A model generated the notes under the pieces. The model did not search any database and had not been told where the DNA came from. It saw only the letters and a program-made list of their open reading frames with translations. From Synechococcus sp. 8F6 (GTDB lineage: Bacteria > Cyanobacteriota > Cyanobacteriia > PCC-6307 > Cyanobiaceae), in NCBI RefSeq assembly GCF_002252665.1, contig NZ_NQKZ01000016.1, positions 1 through 41,912 on the forward strand: a DNA stretch of 41,912 bases, written 5' to 3'. The translations under genes were made by a program, and so were the position numbers. Positions 30,355-38,388 of this stretch are shown one piece after another. The stretch's first letter is position 1. Every line of letters begins with the position of its first letter.

Positions 30355-31593
30355 ATGGTGCCGCTCCGGCACTCCTTACTCCTTGTCTTGGCCCGAACCG
30401 CAACCCACACCACCAGCAGCAACGCCTCGCCAAGCCGCAGCATCGGCGGAGGCCTGTTGCCCCTGCCCTGGGACCAGTGGCCCGCAGAGGCGCGGCTGCT
30501 GCTGGGCATGGTGGCGCTCTGGAGCGTGATCGGATTGCTGGTGCTCACCTCAGCGAGCTGGTGGGTGGCGGAACGGGAAATGGGCGATGGAGCCTTCTAT
30601 CTCAAGCGCCAGCTCATCTGGATGGTGGCCAGCTGGGGCCTGCTCTGGCTCGGCCTACGCACCAGCCTGCGGCGCTGGCTGCACCTCGCCCCCCTGGGGC
30701 TCTGGGTCGGCATCATCATGATTGCGGCCACCCTGGTGGTCGGCAGCACCGTCAATGGGGCGAGCCGCTGGCTGGTGGTCGGTCCCGTCCAGCTGCAACC
30801 GTCGGAATTGGTGAAGCCCTTCCTGGTGCTGCAGGGGGCTGCGCTGTTTGCCCACTGGAAGCGCATCGGCGGCGATCAGAAGCTGCTGTGGCTTGGGGTG
30901 TTCGGGGCGCTGATTCTGCTGATCCTCAAGCAGCCCAACCTCAGCACCGCCGCCCTTTCCGGCCTGCTGCTCTGGCTGATGGCGCTGGCCGGCGGCCTCT
31001 CTCTACCCCTGCTGCTGGGGGCCGCCGGTGCCGGGGGTCTGCTCGGCAGCGCCAGCATCCTGATGAACAACTATCAGCGCCTGCGGGTGGCGTCGTTTCT
31101 CGATCCGTGGCGCGATGCCCAGGGCGATGGCTACCAGCTGGTGCAGAGCCTGTTGGCCATCGGCTCGGGAGGCGTTCTGGGGGAGGGTTTTGGCCTATCC
31201 ACCCAGAAACTGCAATACCTGCCGATCCAGAGCACCGATTTCATCTTCGCTGTGTTTGCCGAGGAGTTTGGCTTTGTGGGATCGGTGGTGCTGCTGCTGT
31301 TTCTGCTGCTGTTTGGTTTTGTGGGCCTGCGGGTAGCTCTGAGTTGCCGCAGCAACCAGCAGCGCCTGATCGCCATCGGCTGCACCACCCTGCTGGTGGG
31401 TCAATCGATTCTCAACATTTCGGTGGCCAGTGGCGCCATGCCCACCACCGGCCTGCCCTTGCCGCTGATCAGCTACGGCGGCAACTCGCTGATGGCCAGC
31501 CTGCTGGTGTGCGGCCTGCTGATCCGCTGCTCGCTGGAAGCAGGCGGCCTCGCCTCCACCCCCCGCCGCCGGCGCACCGCAGCCGCCCGATAG
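30355..31593 (+). CDS. ftsW: Lipid II polymerase of the SEDS family (FtsW)
   Basis: This protein of 412 residues has about ten membrane helices, matching the FtsW/RodA/SEDS family that polymerises peptidoglycan at the septum. Family motifs are GASRWLVVGPVQLQPSELVK, SLLAIGSGGVLGEGFGLSTQ, LPIQSTDFIFAVFAEEFGF and, near the end, MPTTGLPLPLISYGGNSLMA. The soluble N-terminus of about 45 residues varies among relatives, so the start could be later. I prefer FtsW over RodA because of the GLPLPLISYGG form and cyanobacterial gene order, but the two are hard to separate by eye. It is followed by ccdA after nine bases. Confidence 0.88.
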   Translation: MVPLRHSLLLVLARTATHTTSSNASPSRSIGGGLLPLPWDQWPAEARLLLGMVALWSVIGLLVLTSASWWVAEREMGDGAFYLKRQLIWMVASWGLLWLGLRTSLRRWLHLAPLGLWVGIIMIAATLVVGSTVNGASRWLVVGPVQLQPSELVKPFLVLQGAALFAHWKRIGGDQKLLWLGVFGALILLILKQPNLSTAALSGLLLWLMALAGGLSLPLLLGAAGAGGLLGSASILMNNYQRLRVASFLDPWRDAQGDGYQLVQSLLAIGSGGVLGEGFGLSTQKLQYLPIQSTDFIFAVFAEEFGFVGSVVLLLFLLLFGFVGLRVALSCRSNQQRLIAIGCTTLLVGQSILNISVASGAMPTTGLPLPLISYGGNSLMASLLVCGLLIRCSLEAGGLASTPRRRRTAAAR

Positions 31594-31602
31594 GCTGACC
31601 AG

Positions 31603-32349
31603 ATGATCAGCCTTGGGCCCCAACTGGCCGATTGGGCCCGCACCAGCGAGGCGCTGCTGCAGCAATCCCTGGCCAGCCCCTCACCCGGCACCGTGGCCGT
31701 GGTGTTTGCAGGCGGGCTGCTCACCAGCCTGGGCCCCTGCTCGCTATCGCTGTTGCCAATCACCCTGGCCTACCTGGCCGGCTTCAGCAACGAAACCGGC
31801 AGTGCTGCATTGGCCCAGCGTCAGACCCCCTGGCTGCGCAGCCTCAGCTTCACTGCAGGGATTGTGGCGGCCCTGGTGCTGCTGGGCTTGGTGAGTGGGC
31901 TGCTAGGCCGCATCTATGGCCAGATTCCTGGCCTGATTCCGACTGTGGTGGCGGTGCTGGCCCTGCTGATGGGGCTCAACCTGCTTGGCCTGCTCAAGCT
32001 GCCCCTGCCCGCCGGCCCCGATCCGGAGGTGTGGCGTCGCCGCGTGCCGGCGCCACTGGCGCCGATGGCTGCGGGCCTGGCCTTCGGGCTGGCGGCCACC
32101 CCCTGCACCACGCCGGTGTTAGCGGTGCTGCTGGCCTGGATAGCCCAAAACGGCAAACCCCTGGTGGGGATGCTGCTGCTGACCAGCTTCGGCGCGGGCC
32201 AGGTCGTGCCGCTGCTGCTGGCGGGCACCGCGGCGGCCAGTTTGCCGCACCTACTCAGCCTTCGCCGGGTGGGTCAATGGGTGCCACCGATCAGCGGCGT
32301 GGTGCTGGTCACCACCGGTGCCCTCACCCTGGTGGCCAACTGGCGATGA
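31603..32349 (+). CDS. ccdA: Cytochrome c biogenesis thiol transporter CcdA
   Basis: This membrane protein of 248 residues matches the CcdA/DsbD-beta family, which moves reducing power across the thylakoid membrane so that apocytochrome c cysteines can bind heme. The two redox cysteines are Cys46 in [13 protein letters not shown] and Cys168 in [10 protein letters not shown]. Six hydrophobic segments can be seen. The stop overlaps the ccs1 start (ATGA). Together they make up part of the system II cytochrome c pathway, which matures cytochrome f and other c-type cytochromes. Confidence 0.93.
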   Translation: MISLGPQLADWARTSEALLQQSLASPSPGTVAVVFAGGLLTSLGPCSLSLLPITLAYLAGFSNETGSAALAQRQTPWLRSLSFTAGIVAALVLLGLVSGLLGRIYGQIPGLIPTVVAVLALLMGLNLLGLLKLPLPAGPDPEVWRRRVPAPLAPMAAGLAFGLAATPCTTPVLAVLLAWIAQNGKPLVGMLLLTSFGAGQVVPLLLAGTAAASLPHLLSLRRVGQWVPPISGVVLVTTGALTLVANWR

Positions 32350-33656
32350 CCAGCTCCATCAGAGGCTTCACCCGGGTGCTGGGCTGGATCTCCGATCTGC
32401 GCCTGGCGATTGTGCTGCTGCTGGTGATTGCCGTCGCCAGCGGGGTTGGCACGGCCATCCCGCAGCAGGAAACCGCCGAGTTTTATCACCGGCTTTACGA
32501 CCCCCAACCCTGGCTGGGCCTGCTGGGCGGCGATGGGGTGATGGCCCTGCAGCTCGACCATGTCTTTTCCAGCGGCTGGTTTCTAGGGCTGCTGGCCTGG
32601 CTGGCCCTGTCACTGCTGCTCTGCAGTTGGCGCCGCCAGTGGCCCGCCCTGCAGGCCGCCCTGCGCTGGATCGACTACCGCTCCCCTCGCCAGCTCAGCA
32701 AATTGAGCGTGGCCGAAACCCTGCCCACCCCTAGCCCCAGCTCCAGCCTGGACACGCTGGCCCAGCTGCTGCAGCGTCAGGGTTGGCAGATCCAGCTCCA
32801 GGAGGGGCGCCTGGCGGCCCGCAAGGGGGTGGTGGGCCGGGTGGGCCCCATGCTCGTCCATGCCGGCATGGTGGTGTTGATGCTGGGTGCCGCCTGGGGG
32901 GCCGTAGGCGGTCAGCGGGCCGAGCAATACCTGGCCCCCGGCCGCAGCCTCGAGCTGATGGACAGCCGCGGCAGCAGCCGGCTCACTCTCGCCCTCGACC
33001 GCTTCGCCATCCAACGGGATCCCGCCGGCCGACCAGAGCAATTCACGTCCCAGCTGCGCATCCTTGAGGGCGACGGCAGCGAAGGCAGCCTGCTGAAGCA
33101 GGCGCAAATCAGCGTCAACCATCCGCTGCGCTTCCAGGGAGTGACCCTCTATCAGGCCGACTGGGCCCTGGCGGCGATCACGGTGCAACTGGGCAAGAGT
33201 CCGCTGCTGCAACTGCCGCTGCAGAGCTTCCCTCAGCTGGGCGAGCAGGTGTGGGGGCTGGTGCTGCCAACCCGGCCCGATGGCAGCGAGCCGGTGCTGC
33301 TCAGCCTGAGCAGTGAGCAGGGGCCAGTGGATGTGTACGGCGCCGATGGCAGCTTGCTCAGCCAGATCGCCCCCGGTGGTGAACCCGTGGAGGTGAAGGG
33401 TCTGCCGATCCGGGTGGAGAGCGTGCTGCCCGCCAGCGGCATCCTGCTGAAGCGGGATCCGGGCGTGCCCCTCGTTTATGCCGGCTTTGCCATCGCCCTG
33501 GCCGGTGGAGGCCTCAGCCTGCTGGCCACCCGTCAGCTGTGGGCGATCGCCGAGGAGCAACCGGGCCAGCAGGGCCAATTGCACGTGGCCGGGCTGTGCA
33601 ACCGCAACCTCACCGGCTTTGCCACCGAACTACCCCAGCTCCTGAGCCAGCTCTGA
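32346..33656 (+). CDS. ccs1: Cytochrome c biogenesis protein Ccs1/ResB
   Basis: The ATG at 32346 overlaps the ccdA stop and gives 436 residues. Three membrane helices near the N-terminus ([38 protein letters not shown]; a third in [19 protein letters not shown]) are followed by a large lumenal domain and a last helix ([17 protein letters not shown]). [20 protein letters not shown] and [19 protein letters not shown] are family signatures. Ccs1 acts with CcsA in heme transport and ligation; ccsA is not in this window. Confidence 0.93.
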   Translation: MTSSIRGFTRVLGWISDLRLAIVLLLVIAVASGVGTAIPQQETAEFYHRLYDPQPWLGLLGGDGVMALQLDHVFSSGWFLGLLAWLALSLLLCSWRRQWPALQAALRWIDYRSPRQLSKLSVAETLPTPSPSSSLDTLAQLLQRQGWQIQLQEGRLAARKGVVGRVGPMLVHAGMVVLMLGAAWGAVGGQRAEQYLAPGRSLELMDSRGSSRLTLALDRFAIQRDPAGRPEQFTSQLRILEGDGSEGSLLKQAQISVNHPLRFQGVTLYQADWALAAITVQLGKSPLLQLPLQSFPQLGEQVWGLVLPTRPDGSEPVLLSLSSEQGPVDVYGADGSLLSQIAPGGEPVEVKGLPIRVESVLPASGILLKRDPGVPLVYAGFAIALAGGGLSLLATRQLWAIAEEQPGQQGQLHVAGLCNRNLTGFATELPQLLSQL

Positions 33657-33665
33657 GGTGGCCCG

Positions 33666-34091
33666 TCAGCAGGGCAGCCGCGTGCCGTGGCTGACCCGCA
33701 CCACGGTGTGCACGTTGCCGCGGGGATGGAAGTCGGCTTCCAGCTGCATCCACTGGGGATCGGTGGCGGCCACCAGGTCGTCGAGAATGCGGTTGGCCAC
33801 CTCCTCATGGGAGATGGAGCGGTCGCGGTAGCTGTTCACGTAGAGCTTGATCGCCTTGAGCTCCACCACCCGGGGGCCAGGCTGATAGAGCAGACGCAGC
33901 ACGGCGAAGTCGGGGTAGCCCGAAAACGGGCACTTGCAGGTGAACTCGGGCAGCTCGATCGAAATCTCGTAGGGGCGTCCGGGCCGGGGATTGTCGAAGC
34001 AGATCAGCTCCGCCTCGGCGATGGCCCGCTCGCCATAGAGCGGCGTTTGGGTGCGATCAGGGCTGGCGGGAGCTGCGGAGCTGGAGGACAT
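33666..34091 (-). CDS. queF: NADPH-dependent 7-cyano-7-deazaguanine reductase
   Basis: QueF reduces preQ0 to preQ1 in queuosine synthesis. The ATG at 34091 gives 141 residues, normal for the short (unimodular) form. The catalytic Cys54 and Asp61 lie in [14 protein letters not shown], and the NADPH/substrate motif is [20 protein letters not shown] (Glu78). The frame is open to 34130, but the added residues look non-coding. It converges on ccs1 and diverges from glnB, with about 200 bases to the glnB start that also hold the NtcA box. Confidence 0.94.
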   Translation of the reverse strand: MSSSSAAPASPDRTQTPLYGERAIAEAELICFDNPRPGRPYEISIELPEFTCKCPFSGYPDFAVLRLLYQPGPRVVELKAIKLYVNSYRDRSISHEEVANRILDDLVAATDPQWMQLEADFHPRGNVHTVVRVSHGTRLPC

Positions 34092-34188
34092 GGAAAGGGG
34101 AAACGGCCCGGCCAGAGGCCCGGCGTGCACGGCGATCCTAGAAAGAACCGGGAAGCCACTCCGGCGCCCCGCGCGAGCGCCCCCGCCG

Positions 34189-34633
<445 letters not shown>

Positions 34634-34664
34634 TCTGAGCTGAGCTTGTCGGCACCAGCGCCGT

Positions 34665-35588
34665 TCAGCCATCCCCTCGAGCCCTGGTGGTCAGCGTGCT
34701 GGCCACCAGGGCTTTGATCTGGGCGGGGCCCACGGTCGCCGTGGCTAGCGGAGCAGGGGTTGCCTGTTCGGGGTTTACCTGTTGGGGGTTTGCCTGTTGG
34801 GGGTTTGCGGTTTGTGCAACATCGTGTTGAACAACGCCCAAGCGCCGCAGCCACAACAGGTATTCGTGGTTGCCGGCGGGCCCGGTGATCGGCGACGCCA
34901 CCAGGCCGCAGGCCTTCAGCCCCAACGCCCCGGCCGCCGCAATCACCCCCGCAATCGCATCGCAGTGGGCGACGGGATCGCGCACGACCCCGCCCTTGCC
35001 GACGCGGCTCTTGCCCACCTCGAACTGGGGCTTGACCAGCAGCACCAGATCGACGGGCACCTCGTTCTGGAGCAAGCCCAGCAGGGCCGGCAACACCAGG
35101 GCCAGGGAGATGAACGACACATCGGCCACCGCCAGATCGGGCAAAGGGTCCTCCGGGCCGTAGAGGTCTGCGGGGCTGAGGTGGCGCAGGTTGGTGCGCT
35201 CGCGCAGCACCACTCGGGGATCGCTGCGCAGGCTCCAGGCGGTTTGGCCGTAACCCACATCAATGCCATAGACGCGCGCGGCGCCGTGCTGAAGCAGGCA
35301 GTCGCTGAAGCCGCCGGTAGAGATGCCGCCATCGAGGCAAACGCGGCCCTCCACCTGCAGCGGAAAGCGCGCCAGCGCCTCGAGCAACTTCTCACCACCG
35401 CGGGAGACGAACCGGGGCGGCTGCTGCACCAGCAGCTCCGCCTCCGGCAACACCTCCGTGCCCGGCTTGTCGAGCACACGATCGCCCTGCCGCACCCTCC
35501 CGGCCCGAATCAGCTGTTGGGCCTGCTGGCGGCTGGCGGCCAGGCCGCGGGCCACCAGCTCCAGATCCAGGCGTTGTTTGCGGGCCAT
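34665..35588 (-). CDS. TlyA-family rRNA 2'-O-methyltransferase (S4 plus FtsJ-like domain)
   Basis: This is a 307-residue protein. The N-terminal S4 RNA-binding domain (about 1-60) begins MARKQRLDLELVARGLAASR. The SAM-binding FtsJ-like domain has VCLDGGISTGGFSDCLLQHG and YGIDVGYGQTAW, then VADVSFISLALVLPALL and VLLVKPQFEVGKSRVGKGGV. In actinobacteria TlyA methylates cytidines of 16S and 23S rRNA; the target here is inferred. The C-terminal part (residues about 255-280) contains NPQQ/NPEQ repeats coded by a 15-base tandem repeat. The ATG at 35588 fits the family start. Confidence 0.9.
   Translation of the reverse strand: MARKQRLDLELVARGLAASRQQAQQLIRAGRVRQGDRVLDKPGTEVLPEAELLVQQPPRFVSRGGEKLLEALARFPLQVEGRVCLDGGISTGGFSDCLLQHGAARVYGIDVGYGQTAWSLRSDPRVVLRERTNLRHLSPADLYGPEDPLPDLAVADVSFISLALVLPALLGLLQNEVPVDLVLLVKPQFEVGKSRVGKGGVVRDPVAHCDAIAGVIAAAGALGLKACGLVASPITGPAGNHEYLLWLRRLGVVQHDVAQTANPQQANPQQVNPEQATPAPLATATVGPAQIKALVASTLTTRARGDG
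34756..34814. repeat. Tandem 15-base repeat inside the TlyA-like gene
   Basis: About four copies of a 14-15-base unit close to GGGGTTTGCCTGTTG run in tandem, the middle two nearly identical. In the minus-strand protein they encode NPQQA/NPQQV/NPEQA steps, so the unit length keeps the frame and copy number could vary without disrupting the gene. Confidence 0.85.
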
Positions 35589-35700
35589 GGCACTCGCGCT
35601 TTTGTGATCAAACCACAACGCAAACGGAACACATTCCAAGCAAGCCCGTCTCCCGCTCAAAACTCAGCGGAGGATATCTCTCAACTTCGAAGCGGCAGCG

Positions 35701-35913
35701 ATGGCCACCTTGATCCACCGCGCCCAAAAAACCAACAACGTGCTGGAGCTGCTCTACCCCGGCAGCTTCGTCAAACTGCGCAACCAACCGCATGATTTGC
35801 CTCCCTTCCAACTGATCCAGTGCCGCGGCGGACGCTGCTGGGTGCGCCAGCAGGCTTGGGGACATCAGGTGCACTGGGAAGTGGAGCACCGTCGCCTGAC
35901 TGCGGCGGCCTGA
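35701..35913 (+). CDS. Small basic hypothetical protein
   Basis: This protein of 70 residues starts at an ATG and reads MATLIHRAQKTNNVLELLYP, followed by FVKLRNQPHDLPPFQLIQCR and GGRCWVRQQAWGHQVHWEVE. It is compact and basic, rich in aromatic residues, Arg and His, with no membrane helix or signal peptide. I do not recognise a named family. It lies divergent from the TlyA-like gene, 69 bases before purB on the same strand. Gene-like composition and spacing favour a real gene. Confidence 0.6.
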   Translation: MATLIHRAQKTNNVLELLYPGSFVKLRNQPHDLPPFQLIQCRGGRCWVRQQAWGHQVHWEVEHRRLTAAA

Positions 35914-35982
35914 CAACTGCGGCCTAACCAGTCCCCAGGGGACGCACCCATACATTGGTCTGGACGTGAGCCAAACGCGGCC

Positions 35983-37278
35983 TTGATCGAGCGTTACACC
36001 CTGCCCGAAATGGGCAACCTCTGGAGTGAGGAAGCCAAGTTCCAGAGCTGGCTGGATGTGGAGATCGCCGCCACCGAAGCCAACTGCGAGCTGGGCCGGG
36101 TGCCCGCCGAGGCCTTGGCCACGATCAAGCAGAAGGCCAGCTTCAGCGTCGAGCGCATCCTCGAGATCGAGGCGGAAGTGCGGCACGACGTGATCGCCTT
36201 TCTCACCAACGTGAACGAGCACGTGGGTGACGCCGGGCGCCACATCCACGTGGGCATGACCAGCTCCGATGTGCTCGACACGGGCCTGGCACTGCAACTG
36301 AAGGCCTCGGTGCAGCTGCTGCGCACCGAGCTTGACGCTCTCGCAGACGCCCTTAGGGCTTTAGCCCGCGCCCACAAGGGCACGGTGATGATCGGCCGCT
36401 CCCACGCCATCCACGGCGAGCCGATCACCTTCGGCTTCAAGGTGGCGGGCTGGCTGGCGGAGGTGGAGCGCAACCGCGACCGGCTGGAGCGCCTCGAGCG
36501 GGTGGTGAGCGTGGGCCAGATCAGCGGTGCCATGGGCACCTACGCCAACACCGACCCCCAGGTGGAAGCGATCGCCTGCGCCAAGCTCGGCCTGGAGCCG
36601 GATACGGCCAGCACCCAGGTGATCTCCCGCGATCGCCACGCCGAATACGTGCAAACGCTCGCCCTGGTGGGCGCCGCCCTGGAGCGCTTCTCCACCGAGA
36701 TCCGCAACCTGCAGCGCACCGATGTGCTCGAGGTGGAAGAGAACTTCGCCAAGGGGCAGAAGGGCAGCTCGGCCATGCCCCACAAACGCAACCCGATCCG
36801 CAGCGAGCGCATCAGCGGCCTGGCGCGGGTGCTGCGCAGCTACGTAGTGGCGGCCCTGGAAAACTGCGCCCTCTGGCACGAGCGCGACATCAGCCACAGC
36901 TCGGTGGAGCGGATGATGCTGCCCGACTGCTCGGCCACCCTGCACTTCATGCTGCGGGAGATGACCGACGTGGTGAAGGGCCTGGGGGTCTACCCCGACA
37001 ACATGGCCCGCAACATGAACGTCTACGGCGGCGTGGTGTTCAGCCAGCGGGTGCTGCTGGCCTTAGTGGAGAGCGGCATCAACCGCGAAGATGCCTACCG
37101 GATCGTGCAGCGCAACGCCCACACCGCCTGGAACACCGAGGGGGGCAACTTCCGCGCCAACCTCGAGGCCGACGGTGAGGTGACCAGCCGCCTCAGCCTC
37201 GAGCAGCTGGCCGACTGCTTCTCCACCGACCTGCACCAGGAGAACCTGGGCGTGATCTGGGAGCGGCTGGGGGTTTGA
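35983..37278 (+). CDS. purB: Adenylosuccinate lyase
   Basis: PurB catalyses two steps of purine synthesis: SAICAR to AICAR, and adenylosuccinate to AMP. The protein (431 residues) starts MIERYTLPEMGNLWSEEAKF from a TTG at 35983; no ATG lies at a better place and the residues from this point match the family. The superfamily signature GSSAMPHKRNP starts near residue 261, and TSSDVLDTGLALQL is also conserved. The length is typical of the short bacterial form. Confidence 0.95.
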   Translation: MIERYTLPEMGNLWSEEAKFQSWLDVEIAATEANCELGRVPAEALATIKQKASFSVERILEIEAEVRHDVIAFLTNVNEHVGDAGRHIHVGMTSSDVLDTGLALQLKASVQLLRTELDALADALRALARAHKGTVMIGRSHAIHGEPITFGFKVAGWLAEVERNRDRLERLERVVSVGQISGAMGTYANTDPQVEAIACAKLGLEPDTASTQVISRDRHAEYVQTLALVGAALERFSTEIRNLQRTDVLEVEENFAKGQKGSSAMPHKRNPIRSERISGLARVLRSYVVAALENCALWHERDISHSSVERMMLPDCSATLHFMLREMTDVVKGLGVYPDNMARNMNVYGGVVFSQRVLLALVESGINREDAYRIVQRNAHTAWNTEGGNFRANLEADGEVTSRLSLEQLADCFSTDLHQENLGVIWERLGV

Positions 37279-37313
37279 GCGTCTCAGCGCTGGGCCCCAG
37301 AGGGGGTGCAGCA

Positions 37314-37802
37314 CTAGCGGCTGTAAACCCCCGTGAGCTGGGCCGTAGCCAGCTGATGGCCGGCCATGGCCTGCTGGAGCTGTGCCACCGTGATGCCAGG
37401 CTCCAGATCCAGGCTGGTGTCGAGGGCAAACAGGCTGAGGATGTAGCGATGGGTCTGCCCCAGTGGCGGCTCCGGCCCCTGGTAGCCGATGCGATGGAAG
37501 TCGGCGACGCCCCAACAGGCACCGTGGCAGGCGCCACTGGGAAGCTGGGGTGCCCGATCCAGGCCGGCCGGCAGGCCCTGGTGCTCAGCCGGGAGGTTGA
37601 ACAGCACCCAGTGCACCCAGGTGCCCCCCGGCGCATCGGGATCCTCCAGAACCAGCGCAAAGCTGACGGTGGAGCTCGGTGCTCCGTGCCAGCGCAGCGG
37701 CGGGGAGAGATTCAGGCCATCGGCACAGTGGATCGAAGGAATCCTGCCCCCATCGACAAACCCAGGGGAGGTGAGCTGGAAGGAGCCGTTGCTGCTCGAC
37801 AT
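37314..37802 (-). CDS. YbhB/YbcL family (Raf kinase inhibitor-like, PEBP) protein
   Basis: The ATG at 37802 (MSSSNGSFQLTSPGFVDGGR) gives 162 residues, normal for the family. The ligand-pocket motif is EDPDAPGGTWVHWVLFNLPA, and GYQGPEPPLGQTHRYILSLF is the second conserved block. There is no signal peptide, so it is probably cytosolic. Bacterial members have no settled role. The gene converges on purB, with about 35 bases between the two stops. Confidence 0.9.
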   Translation of the reverse strand: MSSSNGSFQLTSPGFVDGGRIPSIHCADGLNLSPPLRWHGAPSSTVSFALVLEDPDAPGGTWVHWVLFNLPAEHQGLPAGLDRAPQLPSGACHGACWGVADFHRIGYQGPEPPLGQTHRYILSLFALDTSLDLEPGITVAQLQQAMAGHQLATAQLTGVYSR

Positions 37803-37931
37803 CGTTCGGTCTCGGCCTCCACAGCCTGAGCCGGTGCCAACCAATCCCGAAGCGTTGCCGCGCCTTCTCGCTGGGATCACAGCAGGGTCGCCACGCATCC
37901 GCTGCCTGACGATCACGACAGAGCCGCGCGA

Positions 37932-38369
37932 CTAAGCCTTGTGATACGGGCCACCCTGGAGGATGGACGTGGCGCGATAGAGCTGCTCCAGCAGCAGCAG
38001 TCGGGCCAGCTCGTGGGGGAATGTCATCGGTGAGAGGCTGAGGCGCCAGCTGGCTCTGGCCTTGAGCCCTGGGTCCAGCCCATCGGCGCCGCCGATCACG
38101 AAGGCGAGGCGATCCGAGCCTGAATCGCGCAGCTGCTCGGCGAAGCTGAGCGAATCGACGCTGCGGCCCTCTTCGGTAAGCACCACCAGCCGTTCATCAG
38201 CTTGGAGGGCCGCCGTGATCGCCGCAGCTTCCTTGACCATCGTGGAGTCCTTGAGCTCCGTGATCACCAGTCCTGGCAGGCGCTTGCGGTAGAGAGCGAC
38301 TCCCTCCTGCACCCAACCCTTGCGCACCTTGCCCACGGCGATGATGCGGATGCGGGCGGAGTTGATCAC
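37932..38369 (-). CDS. rlmH: 23S rRNA (pseudouridine1915-N3)-methyltransferase
   Basis: This protein of 145 residues belongs to the SPOUT methyltransferases. It starts with [31 protein letters not shown] is the SAM-binding knot loop, and the C-terminal [19 protein letters not shown] is diagnostic of RlmH. It modifies pseudouridine 1915 in helix 69 of 23S rRNA on the assembled ribosome. The gene follows the large helicase gene on the same strand after 19 bases, so the two may share a transcript. Confidence 0.95.
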   Translation of the reverse strand: MINSARIRIIAVGKVRKGWVQEGVALYRKRLPGLVITELKDSTMVKEAAAITAALQADERLVVLTEEGRSVDSLSFAEQLRDSGSDRLAFVIGGADGLDPGLKARASWRLSLSPMTFPHELARLLLLEQLYRATSILQGGPYHKA

Positions 38370-38388
38370 GGGTTACTGCCCACCAACC

